Shown here: positions 26,076 to 34,736 of the stretch, in pieces
How positions within the stretch are numbered: the stretch's first letter is position 1
How the letters are laid out: each line of letters begins with the position of its first letter
Assembly (NCBI RefSeq): GCF_010548245.1
Contig: NZ_JAAGLR010000817.1
Coordinates: 1-46,337, forward strand
DNA length: 46,337 nt
From: Streptomyces sp. SID11385
GTDB taxonomy: Bacteria; Actinomycetota; Actinomycetes; Streptomycetales; Streptomycetaceae
Reading direction: 5' to 3'
Position numbers and translations under genes: made by a program
Notes under the pieces: generated by a model
The model's input: the letters and a program-made list of their open reading frames with translations, nothing else
What the model was told of the DNA's origin: nothing
The model's database searches: none

Positions 26076-27062
26076 TCAGCCGGTCTTCGCGAGGAGGTCG
26101 GTCCACGCGGCGGCGAAGTACGGGCGGTCGAAGCGGGCCAGGACCTCGTACGCGACCTTCGCCTCGCCGTCCGGCGCGTCCGCCCGTTCCCGTACCTGCG
26201 CCGCGAGCCTGCCGAGGTCCGGGGCCGGCTGCCCGGTGAGGGCCGCGAGGTCGCCCAGGCCCGCCACCGGGCGGATCAGGCACGGGAGCCCGAGGAGCAG
26301 CGCCTCGGCCGCGCAGCGGCTCCAGCCCTCCCGCATCCGTGGGGCGAAGACGCCTACGTCGCAGGCGCGGAGCAGGCGCAGGTACCGCGCGCGTGCGACG
26401 TCGTAGTGCGCGCTGTCCAGGCCGATCGTGTTGCTGCCGCTCGTGACCAACCGCACTCCGGGGACGCCCGCGAGCGCGCCCGCGACCTCGTCGGCGCCCT
26501 TCCAGTGCACCGCCTTGCCCCCGTACACGGCGAGCGTGTCCGGGGGCAGGCCGAACTCCGCGCGGCACGCGGCGCGGTCAGCGGCCCGGGCACGGTCGAT
26601 CTCGGTCATGTCGAAGGCGTTGTGGATGACCCGTACGTCGCGAACGCCACGAGCGCGGAGGAAGTCCGCCCAGTACGGAGCCACGCACACCACGGCCGCG
26701 CACTGCGGCAGCATCCCGAACAGGCGCTCCCAGAGCAGGGCTTCGACCGGTGCCGAGTCGTGTTGCAGCGGCTCGTAGTGGTGGAGGACGAACACCGTCC
26801 GCGCCCGCATCCGCGGCGTGAAGAGCAACAGGCTCAGGTCGTCCCACACGAACACGCCCGGTGCCGCGCCCAGCGCCCGCACCGTCGGGGCGAGGCGCGT
26901 GAGGTGGCGGAGCTTGCGCCAGCGGCGGACGCGGTAGGTGCGCTTGTGGTCGGGGACCGTGCGCCACTCCACCTCGGCCGAGGTGACCTCGTGGAGCATC
27001 CGGAGGTAGGCCCGGCCGCCCGTGCGGCCGACCGGTTCCATCGAGTACGCGATCCGTCTCAC
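26076..27062 (-). CDS. Glycosyltransferase, GT4-like
   Basis: The 328-residue GT-B-fold transferase starts VRRIAYSMEPVGRTGGRAYL. The C-terminal half has YGGKAVHWKGADEVAGAL (sugar-nucleotide domain beginning) and EGWSRCAAEALLLGLPCLI, equivalent to the E-x7-E acceptor/donor motif of family 4. Donor and acceptor are unknown. GTG 27062 overlaps the HD-gene stop by four bases, so the long upstream open frame is discarded. It is the last gene of the nine-gene operon and converges on gltX. Confidence 0.82.
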   Translation of the reverse strand: MRRIAYSMEPVGRTGGRAYLRMLHEVTSAEVEWRTVPDHKRTYRVRRWRKLRHLTRLAPTVRALGAAPGVFVWDDLSLLLFTPRMRARTVFVLHHYEPLQHDSAPVEALLWERLFGMLPQCAAVVCVAPYWADFLRARGVRDVRVIHNAFDMTEIDRARAADRAACRAEFGLPPDTLAVYGGKAVHWKGADEVAGALAGVPGVRLVTSGSNTIGLDSAHYDVARARYLRLLRACDVGVFAPRMREGWSRCAAEALLLGLPCLIRPVAGLGDLAALTGQPAPDLGRLAAQVRERADAPDGEAKVAYEVLARFDRPYFAAAWTDLLAKTG

Positions 27063-27667
27063 GGGCGGGGCTCCTGTCGGTGTCTGTCGTACTCGGCGTG
27101 GAGCAGCGTGCGCAGTGCCGCCAGGTGGGAGGTGCGGTCGGCGGCCTCGTCCGCGAGCGGGAGGTAGAAGTCCCGCAGGCTGCGGAGGAAGCGCTCGCGG
27201 CGGGCGGAGCCCGGAACGAGATCTCGCAGGTTGTGTACGCGGTCCGCGAGGCGGACGAGGAGGAGGCCGGGAGGCAGCCCGGCCTGCTTCTCGCGCCAGC
27301 CGAGTTCGTCCCCCGAGCACTTGGGGCGCCCTTCGAGGCGGTGGTCGGGAGTCATCGACCGCAGGCGGGTGGTGCAGCCGGCGCCGAGGTGCCAGGCGAG
27401 CAGTTCCGACGACTCCGGCGCCACCTCCAGGGCGTCGTGGAGGAGGGCGAGAACGAGGGTGTCGGCGTCGTCCGCACCGATCTCGTCCCGCAGGATCGTC
27501 ACGACGCCGAGCGGGTGTTCCAGGTACGGGGTCCCCTGGTCGCGTACGTGGCCGTCGTACACGATCAGCGCGAGCCGAGCGGCCACTTCGGCGTGGCACT
27601 GCTCCGCCTCAGCCCACGACGCCGCGCCGAGGACGGTCAGGACGTGGTCCAGGTCGATGGCTGTCAT
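27059..27667 (-). CDS. SpoT/Mesh1-like HD phosphohydrolase
   Basis: This protein of 202 residues has the HD arrangement of (p)ppGpp hydrolases: H51 (YLEHPLGVV), H77-D78 (ALLHDALEV) and D142 in RLADRVHNLRDL, which closely resembles the LADRLHN motif of SpoT. The catalytic Glu-Asp pair normally after HD reads E81-V82, so one acidic residue is replaced. It may hydrolyse a nucleotide intermediate rather than ppGpp. ATG 27667 has GAGGTGA upstream and lies five bases after the carbamoyltransferase stop. An HD nucleotide hydrolase beside a nucleotidyltransferase-like gene and two radical SAM genes suggests a nucleotide-derived pathway. Confidence 0.82.
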   Translation of the reverse strand: MTAIDLDHVLTVLGAASWAEAEQCHAEVAARLALIVYDGHVRDQGTPYLEHPLGVVTILRDEIGADDADTLVLALLHDALEVAPESSELLAWHLGAGCTTRLRSMTPDHRLEGRPKCSGDELGWREKQAGLPPGLLLVRLADRVHNLRDLVPGSARRERFLRSLRDFYLPLADEAADRTSHLAALRTLLHAEYDRHRQEPRP

Positions 27668-27672
27668 CCGCT

Positions 27673-29373
27673 TCACCTCGGCCGCGAAGCCGTGCCGCGC
27701 GGGTCCGGTACGTGGTCGGCGAGCAGCAGCGTGTCCCCCACCGCCAGGGCGTCGAGCCCCAGCTCCGTACCCGCCGCCACCGCGTCCCCGGCGGTGCGCA
27801 CGATCGGGGCGCCCTTGCGGTTGAAGGAGGTGTTGAGCAGGAGCGGTATGCCTGTGCGCTCGTGGAACGCTTCCAGGAGTTCGCGCAGGCCGACGTGGCC
27901 CGGGGCGACGGACTGGACGCGCGCCGTGCCGTCGTGGTGCGTGACGGCCGCGAGGCGATCGGCTCGGCAACGGCGTACGCGCGCGACCCGGTTCATGAAG
28001 GGGTCGCCCTCCGACATGAACCACTCCGGTACGTGCTCGGCGAGGACGGCCGGGGCGAAGGGGCGGTAGGCGGCCCGCTGCTTGATCGCGTTGAGCCGGT
28101 CCCTCGTGGCGGCGCGGCCGGGGTGGGCGAGGATCGAGCGGTGGCCGAGGGCGCGCGGGCCGAATTCGAGACGCCCCCGCACCCACCCCACGATGCGGTG
28201 GTCGGCGAGCAGCGCGGCGACCGCGGAAGTCAACTCTCCTACCGGTACGGCCCGGTAGCCCTTCGGTACGGGGATCGCGGCCGGACTGCCCGCCTCCGGG
28301 CCCCAATCCGCGTCCACCGGTACCGGAAGCCGCTCCTGCCCGAGCTGGTAGTGCCACCCGTAGAGCGCTGCTCCCACCGCCGTGCCCGCGTCGTGCGGCG
28401 CGGGAGCGACGAACAGCGTGTCGAAGCCGCTGTCGAGGACGAGGTGGCCGTTGAGGTGCGAGTTGAGCGCGCACCCGCCGGAGAAGACGAGCGCCGGGGC
28501 GCCCGTGAGCCGTCGGAGGTGGCGGGCGACGTGGACGACCGACTCCGCGAAGACCTCCTGGACGGCGGCGGCGAGGTCGACGCGCTTGTGCTCCGGCTGA
28601 TCCGAGGCGTTGCGAGCGGTCCAGGCGCGTCCGTCCAGGAGGAGCGGGGTGTCGCGGTCCGCCGAGCCCCACGGGTGGGCGATGCGTACGTCCCCGTCGT
28701 CGCCGAGCCGTACGAGTTCGCGTAAGCGCGTCCCGTATCGCTGCGGGTCGCCGTACGCGGCCAGCGCCATCATGCTGCCCTCGGGCTCGTCGCCCGGCGG
28801 GATCACGCGCTGGGCGAGGTTCCGGTAGAAGTGGCCGAGCGAGGAGTGGACGCGGCGCGGGCCCGGGAGGATGGTCGGCATGGCCTGGTGCACGCGGTCG
28901 ACGCGGTCGGGCCGCAGGTCGTATCCCGTAACGCGCTCGCGGCCAGGGCCGAAGTCCGAGCCGAGGGACGAGCCGCCCGCGTCGATGACGAGCCCTGCGG
29001 CGTGCTCGTGGCCGGAGAGCAGGTAGCCGGAGAGGACGTGGGCGGTGTGGTGGGAGAGGAGGCGGAGGCGTTCGCCGAGCGGGGCGGGCAGGAGCGCGGC
29101 GAGTTCGTCGCGCTCCTCGGCCAGCCACCCGCCGGCCGCCGGGCTCGGGCGCATGGACGCGGCCCACACGGCGTCCACCTCACCCGGCGCGAGACCGGCG
29201 GCCTCCAGGCACCACCGCAGGGCGCTCGCCGGGGCGGCGAGCGTGCACTTGCGGACCGGGTGATGGTGCTTGATGCCGCTCCAGCGTTCCTCTTCGGCGG
29301 CGTGGAGACGGCCGTCGACGACCAGGGCGGCGCTCGTGTCGTGGTGGAAGTTGAGTCCGAGGACAGCGGGCAT
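27673..29373 (-). CDS. NodU/CmcH-family O-carbamoyltransferase
   Basis: The 566-residue enzyme is expected to transfer a carbamoyl group from carbamoyl phosphate (via carbamoyl-AMP) to a hydroxyl of a sugar or antibiotic. N-terminal Kae1-like domain: GLNFHHDTSAALV, SHHTAHVLSGY, DAGGSSLG, MMALAAYGDP, GGCALNSHLNG. C-terminal YrdC-like domain: GRLEFGPRALGHRSILA, RPFAPAVL, LLNTSFN. All family signatures are present at usual length. It is the clearest pointer that the operon builds a decorated natural product, as in nodulation factor, cephamycin, tobramycin and novobiocin pathways. Confidence 0.93.
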   Translation of the reverse strand: MPAVLGLNFHHDTSAALVVDGRLHAAEEERWSGIKHHHPVRKCTLAAPASALRWCLEAAGLAPGEVDAVWAASMRPSPAAGGWLAEERDELAALLPAPLGERLRLLSHHTAHVLSGYLLSGHEHAAGLVIDAGGSSLGSDFGPGRERVTGYDLRPDRVDRVHQAMPTILPGPRRVHSSLGHFYRNLAQRVIPPGDEPEGSMMALAAYGDPQRYGTRLRELVRLGDDGDVRIAHPWGSADRDTPLLLDGRAWTARNASDQPEHKRVDLAAAVQEVFAESVVHVARHLRRLTGAPALVFSGGCALNSHLNGHLVLDSGFDTLFVAPAPHDAGTAVGAALYGWHYQLGQERLPVPVDADWGPEAGSPAAIPVPKGYRAVPVGELTSAVAALLADHRIVGWVRGRLEFGPRALGHRSILAHPGRAATRDRLNAIKQRAAYRPFAPAVLAEHVPEWFMSEGDPFMNRVARVRRCRADRLAAVTHHDGTARVQSVAPGHVGLRELLEAFHERTGIPLLLNTSFNRKGAPIVRTAGDAVAAGTELGLDALAVGDTLLLADHVPDPRGTASRPR

Positions 29374-29390
29374 GGGGGTGTTCCTCCGGT

Positions 29391-30194
29391 TCAGGTGCGG
29401 GCGGGGAGCGCTGCGGCGCCGGAGTCGGTGTACTCGTGGCAGCGGAGGCAGAAGCGGTAGTGCTCGCCGCGCGGCGCGAAGACCTTCGCGGCGAAGTCCT
29501 CGTCCCAGACGCTGAACTCGCTGTCCTCCTTCGCCATGGCGTTGAAGCAGCGATAGCAGGAGCCGTCCATCTCGATCATGAGGTGCTGGTCGAGGTAGCG
29601 GTCGCAGAGCCCGCGCAGCTCGTTCGCGGGCTGGCCGACGTCGATGTGGTGCACGTGGTTCGTCACGTGGACGGCGCCGTACGTCGCGCACAGCCGCGCG
29701 AGCGCCGCACACCGGGTCGCGCTGATGCCCTCCAGCACGCTGTTGACGACCACCGTCTTCCCGGCCTCGCGGAGACGGGGCACGACGGCGTGCACCTCGT
29801 CGTAGTTCCCGTGCTCGTCGTCGCAACCGATGAGGACCTGGTCGTACGCGCGGAGGGTGGCGGCCATGATCCGCTTGTTGCGGGCCAGGGTCAGGGCATT
29901 CGTGCCCAGGACCATGACCTTGTCGGGCAGGCGGGTGCGGGCCGCGTCGCTGAGGGCGGGGAAGTCGCGGTGGACGGTCGGCTCGCCGCCGTTGATGTGC
30001 AACTGGCGGAAGGGGACGGTCTCCAGCCTGGTCAGGACGGTCGAGAACAGCTCCAGGGGCATGTTCTCGCCGTGGGCGCCGTCGGCGAAGATGCAGAAGT
30101 CGCAGGACCTGTTGCACTTCGTCGTGATCTTGATCTTCGCCGTCTTCAGGACGCGGGGCGGGTGCGTGCGGGGGTGCGGGACGAGGGCGGGCAT
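29391..30194 (-). CDS. Radical SAM protein with extra Cys motifs
   Basis: The 267-residue protein has the radical SAM cluster motif C27-x3-C31-x2-C34 in TTKCNRSCDFCIF, the GGEP motif (HINGGEPTVH) and two further C-terminal pairs, CYRCF and CLRC, which may bind an auxiliary iron-sulfur cluster as in SPASM/twitch proteins. ATG 30194 has AAGGAG nine bases upstream; the preceding gene runs on to 30146, so the two overlap by 49 bases. Substrate unknown. No candidate precursor peptide gene fits into the operon gaps, which argues against a simple RiPP role. Confidence 0.9.
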   Translation of the reverse strand: MPALVPHPRTHPPRVLKTAKIKITTKCNRSCDFCIFADGAHGENMPLELFSTVLTRLETVPFRQLHINGGEPTVHRDFPALSDAARTRLPDKVMVLGTNALTLARNKRIMAATLRAYDQVLIGCDDEHGNYDEVHAVVPRLREAGKTVVVNSVLEGISATRCAALARLCATYGAVHVTNHVHHIDVGQPANELRGLCDRYLDQHLMIEMDGSCYRCFNAMAKEDSEFSVWDEDFAAKVFAPRGEHYRFCLRCHEYTDSGAAALPART

Positions 30195-31360
30195 GGCGCG
30201 GGGCTCCTTGTCGTGGTGGGCTGCTCGGGGGTGTGGCTGTCGGGGATCTGGCTCCCCGGGGGCTGGCCCTCGGGGGTGGGGCTCTCCGGGGTGTGGCTGA
30301 GGAAGTCCTGCACGGTCGCGCACTCGCGGTGCCAGGTGGCGAGCGCCGCGCGGAGGGTGGCGGCGGTGGTCGGGCCGGTGGGGACGAGCGCCGTCATGCG
30401 GGCGGCGAGCCGCTGGGCGGGGGTGGCCCCGTCCGCCGCGTACGCGGTCAAGATCCGTACGGCGGCGCTGAGTTCCTTCGCCTCGCGGCGGATCAGGTAG
30501 CCGGTCGCGACCCCGGGCGGCGGGTCGAGGTAGTAGAGCCAGCGGGCGACGCGGACCCGGAGCATTCCGGCGGTCATGGTCCAGTCGCTACGGGACGGTT
30601 CCGTGCCCGCGCCGGTGCGGCGGTCCGCCGGGATACGGCGCAGGGCGGCTTCCAGTGCGACATGCGCCGTACGGAGGAGGTGGCGCGCGCCGCGCTCTGC
30701 GGCGTGGTGGAGGAAGAGTTCGGCGTATCCCTCCAGGCCCTCCGGGCGCCACTGCGTGAGCGCGGCCGTCTTGCCGGGGCAGCGGGTCCGCGTCGCGAGC
30801 GCGGAGGCGGCGAACCAGCACGGGGCAAGGTAGTGCCAGGCGACGCAGTGGCGGCGGTACGCGGTGAGGTCGCCGAGCACGTTGTCCGTGCTGTCCGCGG
30901 CGAGCCGGTACCGGCCGCCGAGCCGCGCGTGCAGGAGCGCGCGGTAGAACCGCTCGTCGGACGGGCCCCAAGGCGCCATCTGCGCGCGGGACTTCCAGCG
31001 CTGGAGTTCGCGGGCGTTGCCGCTGATCAGCGACCACGTGGCGAGTTCGGGCGCCGAGACGAGGCGGCCGTCCGCTTCCTCCAGCGTGAAGGCGAAACCG
31101 GGCGGGTGCTCCAGGAGACGCCGGTTGTCTTCCGCCTGGCGGACCGTGGCAGCGTGCGCGGCGGCGAGGCGGTGGTTCCACTCCTCCCAGTCGTCCGGGG
31201 GCTCGGAAAGCAGGACGCGTATGTCCAGGTCGGAGTGCGGGTCCAGCAGGTCGGCGGGCTGCCACTTGTGCGTGAGCATCGCGGCGCCGACGCCGTGGGC
31301 GGCCAGCTCACCCGCGTACGCGTCCCCGAGCCGCTCGTAGCGTGACCGCTCGGCCGTCAC
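30146..31360 (-). CDS. Nucleotidyltransferase-like protein
   Basis: The predicted protein of 404 residues has near its N-terminus (about residues 34-50) ADLLDPHSDLDIRVLL, the beta strand and D-x-D metal motif of minimal nucleotidyltransferases. A long helical part without familiar motifs follows (FYRALLHARLGGRYRLAAD, CVAWHYLAPCWFAASALA). The C-terminal ~45 residues are a Pro/Thr/Ser-rich tail that overlaps the next gene by 49 bases. GTG 31360 overlaps the upstream radical SAM stop by four bases. It could adenylylate or otherwise nucleotidylate a small molecule, or be a resistance factor; I cannot decide. Confidence 0.7.
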   Translation of the reverse strand: MTAERSRYERLGDAYAGELAAHGVGAAMLTHKWQPADLLDPHSDLDIRVLLSEPPDDWEEWNHRLAAAHAATVRQAEDNRRLLEHPPGFAFTLEEADGRLVSAPELATWSLISGNARELQRWKSRAQMAPWGPSDERFYRALLHARLGGRYRLAADSTDNVLGDLTAYRRHCVAWHYLAPCWFAASALATRTRCPGKTAALTQWRPEGLEGYAELFLHHAAERGARHLLRTAHVALEAALRRIPADRRTGAGTEPSRSDWTMTAGMLRVRVARWLYYLDPPPGVATGYLIRREAKELSAAVRILTAYAADGATPAQRLAARMTALVPTGPTTAATLRAALATWHRECATVQDFLSHTPESPTPEGQPPGSQIPDSHTPEQPTTTRSPAPCPPSSRTPARTRPAS

Positions 31361-32460
31361 CGGTCGCCCCCGGCGGTGCGGGCGCGCGACAGCGCCTTGG
31401 TCACGGTCGGGAGGAGCGGCAGCGGTACGGGGGTGCCCTGGGGCCGCTCCATCCGGTCCCAGCGCAGGTCGTAGTCGACGTAGTGGAAGCCCTGCCAGGC
31501 GTCGTTGGCGTCGCGGTCGAGCATGGAGCGGAAGAGGTGCGCGAAGGCGTCGGCAAGCGTGCCCTCGGCGAGGTGGGGCTTCAGGGGGATGTCGCGGTTG
31601 TGGAGGATGCAGGGGCGGGCGACGCCGGTCGGGGTGATCTTGATGCGGTTGGCGTCGGAGCAGGTGGCGCAACTGGAGTTGGAGATGAAGCCGATCGAGC
31701 CCGCCCAGCCCTCGGGGCGGAGGTAGCGCCCGGGGCTGCGGACGCCGAGTTCGTCGCGAGGCACCTCGCCGGCGCCCGCGAACCACTCGTTCAGGCGGTC
31801 ACGCACCTCGGCCTCGGGGATGAACTCGGTGTCGAAGAGCGCCTGCGCGGGGCCGATGTTCTGGAGTTCGATGAGTCGGACGGCCACGGGCAGCTCGCGG
31901 GCGAGTTCGGCCACCGCGAAGGCGTCGGCCACGTAGCTGCGCTGGAGCACGCAGTTGATCTTCACGCGGAGACCGAGAGCGAGAGCGGCGTCGAGGGTGC
32001 GCCGCGTGACGCGCGGATCGCCGCCGCCCATGATCGCGGCGGAGCGCGTGGGGTCGAGGCTGTGGAGGCTAAGGTTGAGGTACGTCAGTCCGGCGTCGGC
32101 GAGCTTCTCGACGGTGAGGCCGCGGCGGAGGTTCCCGTGGCTGGTCATGCCGATCGCGGCGTCCGGGCCGAGCCCTGCGGCCAGGCCTGCGATCACGTCG
32201 AGGATGTCCGCCCGCAGGGTCGGCTCACCGCCGGAGCAGTGCGCCTTCCGCACCCGCCACGCTCCGGCCTCCGTGGCGATGGCCGCGTAGTCGTCGGCGG
32301 TGAGGGGCCGGTCCTTGTGCCCGTAGTCCGGCATGCAACGGGGCTTGCAGAACACGCAGTCCAGGTTGCACAGCGAGTTCAGGGTGAGGGCGAGGTACGG
32401 GTGGTTGCGGCCGTTCGCGGCGAACGCGTCGGCGAGCGCACGGTGTTGAGCGAGGGGCAT
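31357..32460 (-). CDS. MoaA-like radical SAM protein
   Basis: This radical SAM enzyme of 367 residues has C31-x3-C35-x2-C38 (SLCNLDCVFCKP), CSGGEPTLR and a C-terminal CATCSDANRIKITPTG with a later Cys (RPCIL). The second cysteine set and the NRIKIT-like context match the auxiliary cluster of MoaA, the GTP cyclase of molybdopterin synthesis. An Arg/Gly-rich end (RTAGGDR) vaguely recalls MoaA's terminal GG but is not identical. With no other moa genes nearby, a paralogue acting on a nucleotide or sugar is more likely than MoaA itself. It overlaps the next gene by four bases. Confidence 0.88.
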   Translation of the reverse strand: MPLAQHRALADAFAANGRNHPYLALTLNSLCNLDCVFCKPRCMPDYGHKDRPLTADDYAAIATEAGAWRVRKAHCSGGEPTLRADILDVIAGLAAGLGPDAAIGMTSHGNLRRGLTVEKLADAGLTYLNLSLHSLDPTRSAAIMGGGDPRVTRRTLDAALALGLRVKINCVLQRSYVADAFAVAELARELPVAVRLIELQNIGPAQALFDTEFIPEAEVRDRLNEWFAGAGEVPRDELGVRSPGRYLRPEGWAGSIGFISNSSCATCSDANRIKITPTGVARPCILHNRDIPLKPHLAEGTLADAFAHLFRSMLDRDANDAWQGFHYVDYDLRWDRMERPQGTPVPLPLLPTVTKALSRARTAGGDR

Positions 32461-32463
32461 CGG

Positions 32464-33441
32464 TCAGCCTCCAGTGCGGAGAGGGAGGGCAGCGGGGACC
32501 TCGGCGAGGCCTTCGAGAGGCCGTCCCGCGAGGTGGCGGTGCAGGTTGGCGGCGAAGAACGCGACCGCCTCGTTCATGTACGTACGGCTGAGCACGGAAC
32601 TCTTCGGCGTGAGGACGACGCGGGGGTGCAGCCGGAGCGGGTGGTGGGCGGGGAGCGGTCTCGGGTCCGTGACGTCCAGAGCCGCGCCGCGCAGGTGGCC
32701 CGTGTCGAGGGCGTCCAGCAGGGCGAGTTGGTCGACCGTCGAGGCGCGGCCGAGGTTCAGGAAGAGGGCGCCGGGCTTGAAGGCCGCGAAGAGGCGGCGG
32801 TCGAAGTAGCGGTGGGTGGCGACCGTGGCGGGGAGGAGGTCGACGACCACGTCCGCGGCGGCGACCGCCGGGTACGCGGCCGTCGTGACCCAGGGCTCGG
32901 CGCTCGTCGGCGGCGTCCTCCGTACGCCGATGACGCGCATCCCGAAGGCGCGCGCCGCGCGGGCGACGTGTCCGCCGACGCTGCCGCAGCCGACGATGGT
33001 CATCGTCGCCCCGGCCAGGTCGAAGAACTCCTCGGCCAGCTCGTCCTTCCACCAGACGCGGTTGCGTTGCACGCGCTGACTCGTGAACAGCCCGCGAGAG
33101 AAGCCGAGCACGAGCCCCATGGCGTGCTCGGCGATGGGCCGCCCGTGGAAGCCGTACGAACGGGTCACGGCCACGCCGGCCGCGTGGGCCTCGGTGACGG
33201 GGAGGTGGTCGGTACCGGCGGCCGGGGAGGCGATCCAGCGCAGGTGAGGGGCGGCGGGCAGCCACGAGGGCGCGAAGCGCCACCCGAAGTAGACGTGGGT
33301 GTCGACGAGATGACGCGGTACGTCGGCCTCGGTCGCCGTACGGAACTCGACGCCCGGGAAGGCGCCGGACAGGGCGCGCTCGTGCTCGGCGGACAGGCGC
33401 CAGAAGGCGTGCGGGGACTCCAGGCAGGTCAGCACCTTCAC
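32464..33441 (-). CDS. D-2-hydroxyacid dehydrogenase homologue, altered active site
   Basis: The protein has 325 residues and the NAD-binding fingerprint VGCGSVGGHVARAARAFGMRVIG and the FxPGALFLNLGRASTVD segment containing the catalytic Arg of the family. The usual TPH motif that supplies the catalytic His is TPK (VVLTPKSSVLS), and the usual Glu position in the DVFxxEPL motif reads DVTDPRPL. The enzyme may therefore not perform ordinary hydroxyacid oxidation. GTG 33441 overlaps the glycosyltransferase stop by four bases; MoaA-like gene begins three bases after its stop. Confidence 0.82.
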   Translation of the reverse strand: MKVLTCLESPHAFWRLSAEHERALSGAFPGVEFRTATEADVPRHLVDTHVYFGWRFAPSWLPAAPHLRWIASPAAGTDHLPVTEAHAAGVAVTRSYGFHGRPIAEHAMGLVLGFSRGLFTSQRVQRNRVWWKDELAEEFFDLAGATMTIVGCGSVGGHVARAARAFGMRVIGVRRTPPTSAEPWVTTAAYPAVAAADVVVDLLPATVATHRYFDRRLFAAFKPGALFLNLGRASTVDQLALLDALDTGHLRGAALDVTDPRPLPAHHPLRLHPRVVLTPKSSVLSRTYMNEAVAFFAANLHRHLAGRPLEGLAEVPAALPLRTGG

Positions 33442-34736
33442 CGGCGGACCTCGCTCGGCGCCAGAGCCCACGGGGCGAGCTTCGCAAGAAGGGAAGCGAT
33501 GCCTTTTTCGTAGTCGTAGCGGGACCGGACGAGCGCCGCGCCGGTCGCGCGGAGGCGCTCGCGTTCTCGCGGGAGGACGGTCAGGGCGCGGTGGAGCGCA
33601 ACGGCGAGCGACCGAGGGTTGCGCGGCGCGGCGGTGAAGCCGGTCTCGCCCTCGACGACCGTCTGGGCCAGCCCTCCGGCGGCGGTCGCCACCACCGGGG
33701 CCGCTCCCGCCGCGAACGCTTCCAAGGGGACGCGCCCGAAGGGTTCCTCGCGCGAGGGCACGACGACGGCGCGGAGCGCGGGGCTGTGCAGCCAGGCTCG
33801 GATCGCGGGGGAGAAGCGTGTGAGCAGGGTCGCGTCGAGCCCGTACGCGTCGATACGGGATGCCAGGTCCTCCTGGTACAGGGGGAGACCTCGGCGCGCT
33901 TCGGAGGTCACGGCCGCGAGGAGCAGGTGCGGGGTACGGACTCCGCGTTCCTTGAGGAGGTGGAGCGCGTCGAGGAGGTCGTCGAAGCCCTTCGTGGGCA
34001 CGGCGCGGCCCATGGCGAGGAGGAAGCCGGGGCGGGCTCGGAACGGCAGCGGGGGAAGCTCGCGGGGCCGGGTGAGCTCGCGCCGGATCAGCCCGTTCGG
34101 AAGACCGACCACGGCGGCCGGTGGCACCTCGTACCGGCTCACGAGGTGACCGCGCATCGCGGCGGAGATGGCGCCGATCTTCCCGCCTCGGGAGGTCGCC
34201 GCCCGCAGTGCGGCGCGTTCCCAGCGGATGCGGGTGATGTCCTCGGGGTGGGCGAGGGCTGCGGTCGAACGCGGGACGAGCAGGAGATCCGCTCCGGGCG
34301 GCGCTTCGAGGCCCAGGAGCGGGGTGTCGAGACCGACGAGGAGGCAGCGGTCCGCGCGAGCGGCGATCCGCGCCGCCGCCGCGCTCGCGGACGCGCTCAA
34401 CCGGATCGCGCCATGGAGCGAGTCGGGGACCGTCCGGTGCTCCGGGAGCGTGACGACCTCGGCGCCCGATTGCCGCATCATGCGCTGGACCTCGGCCGTC
34501 CATCGCCGGTCGTGGGCCATGTTCGGCTCGTCCGGCGTGATGACGGAGAGGCGGTCGGGGGGCAGCAGGCGGGTCAGCGCGGTGAGGAAGGCGCGGTTGC
34601 TGAAGCCGCTGCCGGAGGTCGTGCCGTGGAAGCCCTCGTGGAGGGCGACGACGACGCGGGGGGCTTCCGCCGTGGGCATCAGGCTCGCGGGGGCGGTGGG
34701 CGCACGGCCCCGCTCGCCACGGCTGGGGGTGACCAT
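33438..34736 (-). CDS. Glycosyltransferase family 4
   Basis: The 432-residue GT-B transferase has an N-terminal acceptor domain after a short disordered lead, and a donor domain with FLLAMGRAVPTKGFDDLLDAL and SREEPFGRVPLEAFAAGAAPVVATAAGG, the E-x7-E motif region of GT4. ATG 34736 shares its first base with the stop of the preceding ATP-binding gene (TGATG), a coupling arrangement. FHGTTSGSGFSNRAFL near the N-terminus fits the Gly-rich acceptor loop. Donor and acceptor unknown. Confidence 0.88.
   Translation of the reverse strand: MVTPSRGERGRAPTAPASLMPTAEAPRVVVALHEGFHGTTSGSGFSNRAFLTALTRLLPPDRLSVITPDEPNMAHDRRWTAEVQRMMRQSGAEVVTLPEHRTVPDSLHGAIRLSASASAAAARIAARADRCLLVGLDTPLLGLEAPPGADLLLVPRSTAALAHPEDITRIRWERAALRAATSRGGKIGAISAAMRGHLVSRYEVPPAAVVGLPNGLIRRELTRPRELPPLPFRARPGFLLAMGRAVPTKGFDDLLDALHLLKERGVRTPHLLLAAVTSEARRGLPLYQEDLASRIDAYGLDATLLTRFSPAIRAWLHSPALRAVVVPSREEPFGRVPLEAFAAGAAPVVATAAGGLAQTVVEGETGFTAAPRNPRSLAVALHRALTVLPRERERLRATGAALVRSRYDYEKGIASLLAKLAPWALAPSEVRR

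Noticed and set aside
29374-31356. Search for a RiPP precursor peptide between the radical SAM genes
   Set aside because: Genes overlap or are separated by under 20 bases, leaving no room for a precursor gene.
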